Assembly (NCBI RefSeq): GCF_014384765.1
Contig: NZ_JACRSP010000003.1
Location: forward strand, 310,001-374,000
DNA: 64,000 nucleotides
DNA from: Feifania hominis
Lineage (GTDB): Bacteria; Bacillota; Clostridia; Oscillospirales; Feifaniaceae
Direction: 5' to 3'
The notes beneath the pieces were generated by a model. The model did no database searches and was not told the origin of the DNA. It saw only the letters and a list, made by a program, of their open reading frames with translations. Shown here in pieces: positions 16,389-25,202 of the stretch (its first letter is position 1; each line of letters opens with the position of its first letter). The translations under genes were made by a program, and so were the position numbers.

Positions 16389-16430
16389 TAGAACAAATTG
16401 GTCTATTGATTTATAGAACATATTGTTCTA
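16389..16430. promoter_or_regulatory. Twin 17-bp operators between divergent XRE genes
   Basis: TAGAACATATTGTTCTA (16414-16430) is a palindrome with 7-bp arms; TAGAACAAATTGGTCTA (16389-16405) is the same site with one arm mismatch. Starts are 25 bp apart. The right-hand site overlaps the plus promoter (-35 TTGATT 16406-16411, -10 TATTCT 16429-16434), so binding would control both genes. Confidence 0.8.
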
Positions 16431-16453
16431 TTCTGTGCGTAAGAGGTGAAATT

Positions 16454-16756
16454 ATGACAGAGAAGAATCTGGAATGGTATGAAATTGTAGGGAGAAATCT
16501 CAGATGGCTTCGCGCGGGGGAGAATTTGAGCATCGCCGAACTCTCGCGGCGCACAGGGGTCTCGAGAGGAATGCTCACGCGGCTCGAGCGCGAGGAGCAT
16601 GTGGCGCGCTTCTGTGTGAGCCATGTCAAGAAGCTGTGCGACTATTTCGGCGTCATGGCGTGGGAGCTGCTGGAGTCCGATCTGACACGGCGCCGCGGCG
16701 ATGAGCGGCGGCCGGGGACAGACCCGTCCGGCGGAGAGTGTGGCACGGCGCCTTGA
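16454..16756 (+). CDS. XRE-family transcriptional regulator
   Basis: 100-aa protein with an N-terminal helix-turn-helix (about 10-65): NLRWLRAGENLSIAELSRRTGVSRGMLTRLERE, then a short polar C-terminal tail rich in Arg, Gly and Pro without known domain. The ATG at 16454 has an AAGAGGTGA ribosome site. It is transcribed divergently from the XRE gene at 16162-16362 and shares its twin operators. Targets unknown. Confidence 0.85.
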   Translation: MTEKNLEWYEIVGRNLRWLRAGENLSIAELSRRTGVSRGMLTRLEREEHVARFCVSHVKKLCDYFGVMAWELLESDLTRRRGDERRPGTDPSGGECGTAP

Positions 16757-16782
16757 TGGAGTGGGGAGCGCTGGCCGTGAAA

Positions 16783-16812
16783 AGGGCCCGCCGCATTCTG
16801 CGGCGAGCCCTC
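16783..16812 (-). terminator. Terminator of the rRNA methyltransferase gene
   Basis: Stem AGGGC-CGCCGCA with TGCGGCG-GCCCT (16783-16811) interrupted by one mismatch; on the minus strand TTTTCACGG follows. Confidence 0.8.
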
Positions 16813-16831
16813 CGGTTGTATGCGGCGAATT

Positions 16832-17962
16832 CTACCGCCGCTCGCGCGGGGTGAAGTACTGGTAGAGATCACACTTGATCATGCCGTTGTACATCTTGCG
16901 CTTTTTGGTGGCGCGACGGCCGAAGTGCTTTTCAAACTCCTCGTCGGAGGTGATGATATAGCAGTTGAAGCCGGGCAGAGCCGAAAAGGCGCGCCCCATC
17001 ACCCGGGCGAGAGCCTGCGCCTCGCTGCGCTCGAGCATGCGCTCGCCGTAGGGGGGATTGCAGGCGATGACGCCGCGCTCCGCCGCCGGGCGGAAGTGCT
17101 TCACATCGCAGACCGTCGCCTCAACGTGGTGTGAGACGCCGGCGAGGGCGGCGTTTTTCTTCGTCAGCTCGGCCATGGCGGGGTCAATGTCCGACGCGTG
17201 GACGACAAAGTCCGCACGGCGGATGGCCGAGAGAGCCTCCTCGCGTGCGGCGCGCATGAGAGCCCGGTCGAAGCAGGGCCACTGCTCGACGAGAAAGGAG
17301 CGCCGAAGCCCCGGCGCAATGTTTGCGCCGAGCAGCGCCGCCTCGATGGCGATGGTGCCGCTGCCGCACATCGGGTCGTAGAAGTTGACGTCGGGAAAGA
17401 AGCGCGCCGTTTTGACGATGGCCGAGGCCAGCGTCTCGCGAAGGGGAGCCATGTTGGCGTTCTCGCGGTAGCCGCGCTTGTGGAGCCCCTCGCCCGAGGT
17501 GTCGAGCAGCAGCGAGACGCGGTCGTGAAAGAGAAAGAACTCGATGGGAAACTTTGGCCCGGTCTCGGCGAACCACTCGACGCGGTGGGTCTGGCGCAGC
17601 TTGTCGACCACCGCCTTTTTGACGATGGACTGGCAGTCGGGCACACTGAAGAGCCGGCTTTTGAGCGCGTGGCCGGTCACGGGGAAGGCGCCGTCTTTCG
17701 GAATGAAGCGCGCCCAGTCGGCGGCCTTGGTGCCCTCGAAGAGCTCGTCGAATGTGAGCGCCTGAAAGTTTGCCACCTCGATGAGCACCCGCTCGCCCTC
17801 GCGCAGGTTGAGGTTGGCGCGGGCCACGGCTGAAAAATCGCCGAAGAAGCTCACGCGGCCGTCTGTGACGGCGTCGGTCTCGTAGCCGAGGCGGCGGATG
17901 TCCCGCGCGACAAAGCTCTCGAGGCCGAACAGGCAGGGTACGACAATTTTAAACGGTTCCAC
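16832..17962 (-). CDS. THUMP-domain class I rRNA methyltransferase (RlmL/YpsC-like)
   Basis: 376-aa RNA N2-guanine methyltransferase. An N-terminal ferredoxin-like/THUMP region (about 1-155) for RNA binding precedes a Rossmann methyltransferase domain with the SAM motif YDPMCGSGTIAIEAALL and the catalytic NPPY motif (ACNPPYGERM). B. subtilis YpsC has the same length and plan and is thought to act like RlmL on 23S rRNA. The start is a GTG at 17962 with GAGGAG 6 nt upstream. Single gene ended by its own terminator. Confidence 0.9.
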   Translation of the reverse strand: MEPFKIVVPCLFGLESFVARDIRRLGYETDAVTDGRVSFFGDFSAVARANLNLREGERVLIEVANFQALTFDELFEGTKAADWARFIPKDGAFPVTGHALKSRLFSVPDCQSIVKKAVVDKLRQTHRVEWFAETGPKFPIEFFLFHDRVSLLLDTSGEGLHKRGYRENANMAPLRETLASAIVKTARFFPDVNFYDPMCGSGTIAIEAALLGANIAPGLRRSFLVEQWPCFDRALMRAAREEALSAIRRADFVVHASDIDPAMAELTKKNAALAGVSHHVEATVCDVKHFRPAAERGVIACNPPYGERMLERSEAQALARVMGRAFSALPGFNCYIITSDEEFEKHFGRRATKKRKMYNGMIKCDLYQYFTPRERR

Positions 17963-17990
17963 AACATTCTCCTCTCGCAGTGGCGGACAG

Positions 17991-18024
17991 AAAAAAACAG
18001 ATGAGAGCGCCGCTCTCATCTGTC
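17991..18024 (-). terminator. Terminator of the HU gene
   Basis: CAGATGAGAGC (17998-18008) pairs with GCTCTCATCTG (18012-18022); on the minus strand the stem is followed by TTTTTTT. Confidence 0.93.
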
Positions 18025-18039
18025 TTCAGAGGATCTGGC

Positions 18040-18315
18040 TTATTTCGCGACGACGTCTTTGAGAGCCTTGCCGGCCTTGAAGACGGGCAGCTTGGAAGCG
18101 GGGATGACAATCTCCTGCTTGGTCTGGGGATTGCGGCCCTTTCTCTCGCCTCTCTCGCGAACTTCAAACGTGCCGAAACCGACAAGCTGAACCTTGTCGC
18201 CGGCCTTGAGAGCCTCGGTGACAGCGTCGACAAACGCCGCAACGGCCTTCTCGGAATCCTTCTTGGAAAGCGCGGTCTTCTCTGCAACAGCAGCGATGAG
18301 TTCTGTCTTATTCAT
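18040..18315 (-). CDS. hup: HU-type nucleoid protein
   Basis: 91-aa histone-like DNA-bending protein. It begins MNKTELIAAVAEKTALSKKD, has the core GDKVQLVGFGTFEVRER and the DNA-clasping arm RKGRNPQTKQEIVIPASKLPVFKAGK. Full length; the ATG at 18315 follows GGGAGGAAG. It lies downstream of murJ and mazG, as hup-like genes often do in Firmicutes. Confidence 0.98.
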   Translation of the reverse strand: MNKTELIAAVAEKTALSKKDSEKAVAAFVDAVTEALKAGDKVQLVGFGTFEVRERGERKGRNPQTKQEIVIPASKLPVFKAGKALKDVVAK

Positions 18316-18377
18316 TTGATACTTCCTCCCTAAAATATGTTGAAGAATATCATGCGGCGGCAAAGCCTCACGACCAT

Positions 18378-19193
18378 TCATTCTTCCTGTTTTTTTGCGT
18401 CGTTCCAGAGCTTGTCCATCTCGTCGAGAGACAGCTGCTCAAGCTGTTTGCCGGCGGCTGCGGCGGCCCGCTCCATCGCGGCGAAGCGGCGGATGAACTT
18501 CTCGCTTGTGCGCGAGAGCGACTCCTCGCTGTCGACCTTGAGAAAGCGCGAGACGTTGACCACCGAGAAGAGCAGATCTCCGAGCTCTTCGTCGATGTGC
18601 GCCGCGTCGCCCTCGCGGATGGCGGCGGCGAGCTCGGCGCGCTCCTCGTCGAGTTTTTCGAGGGCGCCCTCCGCCGAGGGCCAGTCAAAGCCGACCTTGG
18701 CGGCCTTGGCCTGGAGTTTCTCGGCGCGCATGAGAGCCGGGAAGTACTTCGGCACGCTCTCGAGAACTTCGGTCTGGCTGCGCTGATGCTTCTCGACTTT
18801 TTTGATCTGATCCCAGTTTTTGAGCACCGCGTCGGAGTCGTCGGCCACGACGCTGCCAAAGACATGCGGATGGCGCAGCACGAGCTTTTTGGCGACGCCG
18901 TCGATCACATCGTCGACGGTGAAGACGCCGCGCTCACGCTCCATCTGGGCGTGAAGCGCGACCTGGAGCAGAATGTCGCCGAGTTCTTCGCACAGCAGCG
19001 TGGCATCTGCCCGGTCGATGGCCTCGACCACCTCGTAGGTCTCCTCAATGAAGTTTTTGCGGATGGACTCGTGGGTCTGTTCCCGGTCCCACGGGCAGCC
19101 GCCGGGACTTCTGAGAATCTCGACGATCTCGAGAAAATCCGCCCAGGTGTAGGGCGTTTTCTGGTTGGCCAGACGTGAAATATTCGTATCCAT
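18378..19193 (-). CDS. mazG: Nucleoside triphosphate pyrophosphohydrolase MazG
   Basis: 271-aa protein with two tandem MazG domains, which hydrolyse (non-canonical) NTPs to NMP and pyrophosphate. The metal-binding helices are EETYEVVEAIDRAD..LCEELGDIL in the first domain and DEERAEL..DEELGDLLFSVVN in the second; SPGGCPWDREQTHESI is the family opening. The ATG at 19193 lies two bases behind the murJ stop, so it is translated as part of that operon. In Bacillus the equivalent YabN carries an extra methylase-like domain, which is missing here. Confidence 0.95.
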   Translation of the reverse strand: MDTNISRLANQKTPYTWADFLEIVEILRSPGGCPWDREQTHESIRKNFIEETYEVVEAIDRADATLLCEELGDILLQVALHAQMERERGVFTVDDVIDGVAKKLVLRHPHVFGSVVADDSDAVLKNWDQIKKVEKHQRSQTEVLESVPKYFPALMRAEKLQAKAAKVGFDWPSAEGALEKLDEERAELAAAIREGDAAHIDEELGDLLFSVVNVSRFLKVDSEESLSRTSEKFIRRFAAMERAAAAAGKQLEQLSLDEMDKLWNDAKKQEE

Positions 19194-19194
19194 T

Positions 19195-20823
19195 CTAACG
19201 TATCCACCCCCGTTTTGCAAGCATTTTTTCGATTTTGTCACCCTTTGGCAAAAGCCGGATATCCTCGCCGCGCAGCGCCTTTGTGACAATCAGAAGCACA
19301 AAGTAGAACACGACGGCAAAGCCCACTGCGGCGACGGTGGCAAGATGCGGCGAAATGTGCCGCGAGAGAAAGCTGCACAGCACCGCCGCGCCCCCGCAGG
19401 AGACCAGCGACGCGAGCAGGGGCTTGACCGTCGCGTCGAACAGATGGCTCATGGGGCCGATGGCCCGTACGAGCACAATGACGTTCAAGAGCGTGATGAC
19501 GCCGTAGCAGAGATTGGTGCCGATGGGCGCGCCGTTGATGTTGATGGCGGGGTTGCCGACCAGCACGAGATTGGACACCAGCTTGACGGCGCCGCCGGCG
19601 AGCATGGTGAATACCGGCACCCGCTCGCGGCCGATGGCCTGGAGCATGGCGTTTGTGATGGACACCAGACACACGAAGAGAACCGCCGGGCCGAGCGCCG
19701 TCAGAAGCGGCGCCGCGATCTCAACCTCGGCAGGTCTGGCCGAGAACAGCAGATTCAAAATGGGCTTTGACAGCAGCGCGAGCCCGAAGCCCGAGGGCAG
19801 CGCGAGCAGGATCGCCACGCGCAGCGCCGAGTCGACGATGCCCTTGGCCTCGCCGATGCGGCCGATGGAGTACTTCTCCGAGATCACCGGGATGACGCTG
19901 GTGCCGATGGGAATGATCAGCGCCGTCGGCAGATTGAACATGGTGCGCGCAAGGCTCGAATAGCTGCCGTAGAGCATCTCGGCGTCGGCCTGGGTGATGC
20001 CGGCGGCGAGCAGCCGGTCCATCAGAAGCCCCATGTCGAGCAGATTGGTCACCGACAGCACGGAGGAGCCGATGGCGATGGGGATGGTGATGGCGAGCAG
20101 CCGCCGGAAGAGAACGCCGCGCCCCTCAACCCGGTCGTCGGGCGGCGCCTCGTGGACGAGCTGAGGCTTGAAAAAGGCCTTTTTGACGATGAGGTAGAGC
20201 GCGCCGAACATGGTGCCGAGCGTGACGCCGAAGATGGCACCCGCCGCCGCATAGGGCAGGCGTACCTCCTGCGGGAGATCGAGACTGAGAATGTACCACG
20301 CGATCACAAAGCCGCCGAGCAGCTTGACCACGGCCACGATCACCTGCGACACGGCGGTGGGCACCATGTCCTTGTTGCCCTGGAAGAAGCCGCGGTAGGC
20401 GCTCATGGTGATCTCAAAGAGAATCGCCGGGGCAATGGCCATGATGGCGTAGACCGAGCTCGGGTTGCTGAAAGCGCGCGCGAGGCTGCCCGCGCCGATG
20501 AACAGAAAGGCCGAGCCCAGAAGCCCCAGCACCAGAAACGAGCCGAACGCGATGGAGAGAATGCGCCGGGCGTTTTTGTAGCGGCCCTGGGCGTTGCTCT
20601 CGGAGACCATGCGCGAAATTGCGACGGGCAGTCCCGCGGTGGTGATGATGTACATCCACACATAGATGTCGTAGGCGGTGGTGAAGTAGGCCATGCCCTG
20701 GCCGCCGATGAGGTTGGTCAGCGGAATTTTGAACAGCGCGCCGACCACCTTGACCACGATGCCGGCGATGAGCAGCACAATGGCGCCCTGCATGTAGTTC
20801 TGTTTGGAAGAAGATTGTGACAT
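19195..20823 (-). CDS. SpoVB/MurJ-like polysaccharide flippase
   Basis: 542-aa polytopic membrane protein with about 14 helices, MOP-family (MurJ/Wzx/SpoVB). Typical segments are LIAGIVVKVVGALFKIPLTNLIG near the N-terminus, GLPVAISRMVSE and IPIGTSVIPVISE. In endospore formers SpoVB-like proteins move lipid-linked cell-wall or cortex precursors across membranes. The order flippase-MazG equals spoVB(yabM)-yabN of Bacillus, which supports a sporulation role, though a vegetative MurJ role is possible. The ATG at 20823 excludes a long upstream open frame that overlaps glutamine synthetase. Confidence 0.9.
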   Translation of the reverse strand: MSQSSSKQNYMQGAIVLLIAGIVVKVVGALFKIPLTNLIGGQGMAYFTTAYDIYVWMYIITTAGLPVAISRMVSESNAQGRYKNARRILSIAFGSFLVLGLLGSAFLFIGAGSLARAFSNPSSVYAIMAIAPAILFEITMSAYRGFFQGNKDMVPTAVSQVIVAVVKLLGGFVIAWYILSLDLPQEVRLPYAAAGAIFGVTLGTMFGALYLIVKKAFFKPQLVHEAPPDDRVEGRGVLFRRLLAITIPIAIGSSVLSVTNLLDMGLLMDRLLAAGITQADAEMLYGSYSSLARTMFNLPTALIIPIGTSVIPVISEKYSIGRIGEAKGIVDSALRVAILLALPSGFGLALLSKPILNLLFSARPAEVEIAAPLLTALGPAVLFVCLVSITNAMLQAIGRERVPVFTMLAGGAVKLVSNLVLVGNPAININGAPIGTNLCYGVITLLNVIVLVRAIGPMSHLFDATVKPLLASLVSCGGAAVLCSFLSRHISPHLATVAAVGFAVVFYFVLLIVTKALRGEDIRLLPKGDKIEKMLAKRGWIR

Positions 20824-20846
20824 AGTCGCTCCCTTACTGTCGATGG

Positions 20847-22958
20847 TTAATCCTGAAAGAGCATTTCGGCATAGGTCGGAATGGGCCAGCGGTCTGCCGG
20901 CACGGCGCACTCGAGCTCGTCGCACACGGCGCGCAGCTGCTCCATGGCGGGCAGCAGCGTGTCGTGCGCGCAGACGGCCCGGGCTTTGACGCCGCCGCTG
21001 CGGGACGCCTCGCCGAGCGCTGCGCGCAGCGCCGCGAGACCGTCGTAGACGCCGTCGAGCAGCGTGCGCATGGTGCGAAGCTGCGCCCCCTGGGCGCTCT
21101 GCTGCGCGCCGAGACTGTCGGTCCACGCGGCGAGCTCGGCCGCGGCGGCGTTTCCGGCGGGCAGAATCTGGCGCTCGACCATGTCGGCGAGGGTGCGCCC
21201 CTCGAGCAGAAGTTGCCCGGTGTAGCTCTCGAGCAGAATCTCGTAGCGCGACGCGAGCTCCTCGGCGGTGAAGACGCCGTACTTCTCATAGAGGTCGACG
21301 GTCTGCTTCTGCCGGAGGATTTCCACTGCGTCGACCGCCGACGGGATGATGGGCAGCCCGCGCTCGCGCGCCTGCTCGAGCCAGCCGGGCGAATAGCCGT
21401 TGCCCGAGAAGAGAACCCGGTCGTGGCGCTTGAGAATGTCCTTTAAAATCTCGCGCACTTCGCTCTGGAAATCGCCCGCCATCTCAAGGCGGGTCGCGAT
21501 GTCGTCGAGCGACTCGGCGATGATGGTGTTCAAAACCGTGTTGGTCTCGGCGAGCGGCTGCGAGGAGCCGGGCATGCGAAACTCGAACTTGTTGCCGGTG
21601 AACGCAAAGGGAGAGGTGCGGTTGCGGTCGGTGGCGTCCGAGACGATGGTGGGCAGCGTCGGCACATTGAGCTCGAGCGTGCGTCCGTGGCTGCAGGGGG
21701 TCTCGCGGTCCGACTTGATGTGGGAGAGAATCTCCTCAAGGTCCTGCCCCATGAAGATGGAGATCACGGGCGGCGGGGCCTCAAAGCCGCCGAGGCGGCG
21801 GTCGTTCGAGGCGTTTGCCGTCGACAGCCGCAGAAGCCCCGCGTGCTTGTCGACCGCGCGGATGACCGCGCACAGAAACACGAGAAAGCGCCAGTTCTCC
21901 GCCGGGTTTTTGCCGGGATCGAAGAGGTTCTCCCCGCCGTCTGTGACAAGCGAGAAGTTGTTGTGCTTGCCCGAGCCGTTGATGTACTCAAAGGGCTTCT
22001 CGTGCAGCAGACACACAAGGTCGTAGTGGGCGGCGACCTTTTTGAGAGTCTCCATGATGAGCTGGTTCTGGTCGGCGGCGATGTTCGCGGTGGCGTAAAT
22101 CGGGGCGAGCTCATGCTGGGCGGGGGCCGCCTCGTTGTGTTTGATCTTGGCGTAGACCCCCATGCGCCAGAGCTCGCGGTCGACCTCGGCCATGAAAGAG
22201 GCCACCGTCTCGCTGAGCGCACCGTAGTAGTGGTGGTCGGTCTCCTGCTCCTTGGGGGGCTTCGCGCCGAGCAGCGTGCGCCCGGTCAGGCGCAGATCCT
22301 CGCGCCGGCGGTAGGAGTCGCGGTCGATGAGAAAGTACTCCTGCTCCGCGCCGACCATGGTGGTCACGCGCGTGGTCTCGCTGTCGCCGAACAGGCGCAG
22401 CACCCGCACAGCCTGTTTCGAGAGGGCCTCCATCGAGCGCAGAAGAGGGGTCTTCTGGTCGAGCGCGTGGCCGCCGTAGGAGCAGAACGCCGTCGGGATG
22501 CACAGGGTGACGCCCGCGGCGTCCTCCTTGAGAAAGGCGGGGGAGGTGCAGTCCCACGCGGTGTAGCCGCGCGCCTCGAATGTGGCGCGCAGCCCGCCGG
22601 ACGGGAAGCTCGACGCGTCGCTCTCGCCGCGCACGAGCATCTTGCCCGAGAACTGCATGGTGGCCCGCCCGCCCGGCACCGGCGCGATGAAGCTCTCGTG
22701 CTTCTCGGCGGTGATGCCCGACAGGGGCTGAAACCAGTGGGTGAAGTGGGTAGCCCCTTTCTGAATGGCCCAGTTTTTCATCGACTCGGCCACGGCCTCG
22801 GCAAGCTCGGGGTCGAGACTTGCCCCCTGGTCGATGGTGCGCCGCAGCGCCGCGTAGACGTCGGGGGGCAGCGTCTGCTTCATGACCGCGTCGCTGTAGA
22901 CGTTCTCAGCAAAGAGCTCGGAGATCTTCAGCGACGTGCGTGCGTTTTTGTCTGTCAT
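20847..22958 (-). CDS. glnN: Glutamine synthetase type III
   Basis: 703-aa GSIII, which makes glutamine from glutamate, ammonia and ATP as a dodecamer. GSIII is far longer than GSI/II, and this length fits. Family marks include the N-terminal region SDAVMKQTLPPDVYAALR, the ATP/glutamate site AEQEYFLIDRD, HNEAAPAQHELAPIYATAN, and NGSGKHNNFSLVTDGGENL. The ATG at 22958 follows GGAGGAGAG. It lies between MTA nucleosidase and the flippase, all minus strand with gaps of about 22 nt, so co-transcription is possible. No other nitrogen gene is adjacent. Confidence 0.97.
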   Translation of the reverse strand: MTDKNARTSLKISELFAENVYSDAVMKQTLPPDVYAALRRTIDQGASLDPELAEAVAESMKNWAIQKGATHFTHWFQPLSGITAEKHESFIAPVPGGRATMQFSGKMLVRGESDASSFPSGGLRATFEARGYTAWDCTSPAFLKEDAAGVTLCIPTAFCSYGGHALDQKTPLLRSMEALSKQAVRVLRLFGDSETTRVTTMVGAEQEYFLIDRDSYRRREDLRLTGRTLLGAKPPKEQETDHHYYGALSETVASFMAEVDRELWRMGVYAKIKHNEAAPAQHELAPIYATANIAADQNQLIMETLKKVAAHYDLVCLLHEKPFEYINGSGKHNNFSLVTDGGENLFDPGKNPAENWRFLVFLCAVIRAVDKHAGLLRLSTANASNDRRLGGFEAPPPVISIFMGQDLEEILSHIKSDRETPCSHGRTLELNVPTLPTIVSDATDRNRTSPFAFTGNKFEFRMPGSSQPLAETNTVLNTIIAESLDDIATRLEMAGDFQSEVREILKDILKRHDRVLFSGNGYSPGWLEQARERGLPIIPSAVDAVEILRQKQTVDLYEKYGVFTAEELASRYEILLESYTGQLLLEGRTLADMVERQILPAGNAAAAELAAWTDSLGAQQSAQGAQLRTMRTLLDGVYDGLAALRAALGEASRSGGVKARAVCAHDTLLPAMEQLRAVCDELECAVPADRWPIPTYAEMLFQD

Positions 22959-22980
22959 ATGTTCTCTCCTCCGGGGGAAA

Positions 22981-23658
22981 TCACGCTTCACACAGCATTT
23001 TGACAATCTGGTTGTAGGTCTTGACCGAGGTTTTCAAAAACCGGTCAAAGGAGTCGTCGGCGGCCTCGTCGGCGCTGTCGGAGATCATGCGGATGACCGA
23101 GAACGGCACGCCGTGCATCACGCAGACCTGGGCGATGGCGCCGCCCTCCATCTCGCAGCAGGCGGCGCCGGTCGCCGCGCGGATGGCGTTTTTGCGCTCG
23201 GTGCTCTCGATGAACTGGTCGCCTGTCGCGACGGTGCACAGGCGGCAGGGCTCGCCGAGCCGGGCGCAGGCCTCGGTGATGCGGCGGTTCAAATCCCGGT
23301 CGGCGTGAAAGCGGCCGCCCTCGGGGTAGTAGTTGTCGAGAATGTCGCCGGGGCAGATGTCGTGGTAGGTGACGGTGTCGGCCACGGTGATGTCGCCAAG
23401 GCGCAGCGCGTCGTCGAGCGCGCCGCCGAGCCCGATGTTCAGCACAAAGTCGGGCTGGAACGCGCCGATGAGGCTCATGCAGGTGACCGCGGCGTTGACC
23501 TTGCCCACGCCGCTGACCGTGGCGACCACGCGGGAGCCGCCGATGCGGCCTATGTAGTAGGTGTGGCCGAGCAGCTCACGGGTCTCGGCGCCGTCCATCA
23601 GCTCGAGCAGAGACGAGAGTTCGCCGTCGAGCGCGGCGATGATGCCGTATGTCTTCAT
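22981..23658 (-). CDS. mtnN: 5'-methylthioadenosine/S-adenosylhomocysteine nucleosidase
   Basis: 225-aa nucleoside phosphorylase-fold enzyme that cleaves adenine from MTA, SAH and 5'-deoxyadenosine, clearing products of SAM chemistry. It starts MKTYGIIAALDGELSSLLE, has the nucleoside-binding CEMEGGAIAQVC and the catalytic Asp in VIRMISDSADEAA. Start at the ATG at 23658 with GAAAGGAT. A long upstream extension is GC-rich noise. Many radical-SAM genes here (hemZ, mtaB) would generate its substrates. Confidence 0.95.
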   Translation of the reverse strand: MKTYGIIAALDGELSSLLELMDGAETRELLGHTYYIGRIGGSRVVATVSGVGKVNAAVTCMSLIGAFQPDFVLNIGLGGALDDALRLGDITVADTVTYHDICPGDILDNYYPEGGRFHADRDLNRRITEACARLGEPCRLCTVATGDQFIESTERKNAIRAATGAACCEMEGGAIAQVCVMHGVPFSVIRMISDSADEAADDSFDRFLKTSVKTYNQIVKMLCEA

Positions 23659-23685
23659 GTGGTATCCTTTCCGGCGGGGCCAATG

Positions 23686-23711
23686 AAAAGGGCGGCCGCA
23701 GAGGGCCGCCC
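23686..23711 (-). terminator. Terminator of the zinc-ribbon gene
   Basis: On the minus strand GGGCGGCC pairs with GGCCGCCC (23704-23711 and 23690-23697) and TTTT follows. Confidence 0.75.
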
Positions 23712-23731
23712 CTGCGGGCCGCCGCCCGCGA

Positions 23732-24088
23732 TCAGTCGAGTTTTTTGCCGCAGGCGGGACAGAACTCATTCTCAGCGTCTGTGCGCTTGCCGCAGGCGGC
23801 GCAGGTCTTAAGCCCCCGGCGATCGTCCTGCTGGGCCTTGAGTTCCACCAGTCTGTCGGTCTTGCCGTCGATTTTGCCGATGAGCTCCGCCGGGTCAAAG
23901 ATGCTGTCGGAGGTCTTGGCGGCAAAGTAGACCGCGCGCCCGAGCTCGCGGTAGAGGTCGTTGATGTCGGACTCAACGGCGGAAATCTCCATGTTGAGCT
24001 TCGCGGACTCGGTGAGCTCGCCCACTTTCTGGGTGGCTGTTTCGGTCGCCTTTTTCACCTTGTTCATGATATCTCCCGAAAGTCCCAT
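23732..24088 (-). CDS. Zinc-ribbon protein with helical N-terminus
   Basis: 118-aa protein. The N-terminal 80 residues are predicted helical or coiled-coil (NKVKKATETATQKVGELTESAKLNMEISAVESDINDLY-like heptads), the C-terminus is a zinc ribbon CAACGKRTDAENEFCPACGKKL. Such proteins are common in Clostridia and have no assigned function. The ATG at 24088 follows GAAAGGAGCG. It has its own terminator; upstream to 24227 I see only a possible weak promoter. Confidence 0.82.
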   Translation of the reverse strand: MGLSGDIMNKVKKATETATQKVGELTESAKLNMEISAVESDINDLYRELGRAVYFAAKTSDSIFDPAELIGKIDGKTDRLVELKAQQDDRRGLKTCAACGKRTDAENEFCPACGKKLD

Positions 24089-24227
24089 CTGAAACGCTCC
24101 TTTCAAAACTGGTCGGTTGAATCCGGCCGATTCCCAGCCGCCGGGGCGGGAGAAACGGCTCTTTAACTACAATAGTATAGCATGGACGGGCAAAAAGGAA
24201 AAGACGAATTTGTGAACTTTTCTGCGC

Positions 24228-25190
24228 TCACTGTTCGTGGTAGTCGCTGTCGCCGATGAACTCGCGCAGCAGCGACGTGCTCGGCACGAGCGCCGCCTCG
24301 AGCGGCTCGAAGCGCCCGAGCGCCCGGTGGAGCTCTGCGATCTTCGCGGGGCAGTCGGGAGCGTTCAGCTCCCCGGCGAGAAGCGGGCGAAGTTCGCCTG
24401 CCATCAGCGCGGGCTCGTAGCGGAAGACCGTGTTGAACCGGATGTCGGCCTCGGGGATGTAGGGGGTGATGAACTCCCGCTCGCCGGCGAGCACCCCGTC
24501 CCACATCTCGAGCGTGCGCCGCAGGCTGCTGCCGCGGAACTTGTAGTCGCGGATCAGCCGGCGCATCAGGCGGATGTCGGTGCGGCCGAGCACCTTTTGC
24601 TCCCCCTCGCGGAAGTCGGAATCCACGCAGATGTAGGCCCGCGAGCAGTTCTGCCCGGGCAGCTTCCCGGTGACGATGGGATTGAGCGCGTGGATGCCCT
24701 CGACGATGAAGATGTCGCCCCGGCGGTAGCGCAGCGGGTGGCGGTGGGTCGTGCGCCGGCCGGAGGTGAAGTCGAACCGGGGCACGGGCGTCTCGCGGCC
24801 GCTGAGAAGCGAGCGGAAAAAGTCCTCGAAGCAGTCGAGGTCGACCGCGTAGACGGTCTCAAAGTCCTGCGTGCCGTCGGGCTTGCGCGGGGCGTTTTGC
24901 GGCTCGTAGAAGAAATTGTCCATCGAGATGACGTGGGCCTCGCAGCCCGAGCTGTCGAGCAGGCGCTCGGTCTTGAGCGCGGTCGTGGTCTTGCCCGAGC
25001 CCGAGGGCCCCGAGAGCATGATGACCGGCCGGTCGTCGCGCACGAGGCGCAGCGCCTCGGCGAGGTCCTCGACAATCGAGTCGTAGCCCCGCTCGGTCTG
25101 CGCGACGAGGGCGGCGGGGTTCAGCCGCGCCTCGCGGTTGAGCTCGCCGATGTCGATGTGGGAGCTGTCAGCGGTGAATTTGCGGTCCAT
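24228..25190 (-). CDS. Uridine kinase-like (phosphoribulokinase/UK family) nucleoside kinase
   Basis: 320-aa P-loop kinase. Walker A is GPSGSGKTTTA (about residues 59-69); SMDNFFYEP and the downstream FIVEGIHALNP (Walker B-type) follow the uridine kinase plan. Usual Udk proteins have about 210 residues; the extra N-terminal 50 and C-terminal 70 residues place it in a larger, poorly studied branch often annotated as nucleoside kinase. Substrate not certain. It follows hemZ by 12 nt in the recJ-rel-dtd operon. Confidence 0.85.
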   Translation of the reverse strand: MDRKFTADSSHIDIGELNREARLNPAALVAQTERGYDSIVEDLAEALRLVRDDRPVIMLSGPSGSGKTTTALKTERLLDSSGCEAHVISMDNFFYEPQNAPRKPDGTQDFETVYAVDLDCFEDFFRSLLSGRETPVPRFDFTSGRRTTHRHPLRYRRGDIFIVEGIHALNPIVTGKLPGQNCSRAYICVDSDFREGEQKVLGRTDIRLMRRLIRDYKFRGSSLRRTLEMWDGVLAGEREFITPYIPEADIRFNTVFRYEPALMAGELRPLLAGELNAPDCPAKIAELHRALGRFEPLEAALVPSTSLLREFIGDSDYHEQ

Positions 25191-25202
25191 CTCAAACCTC
25201 CT

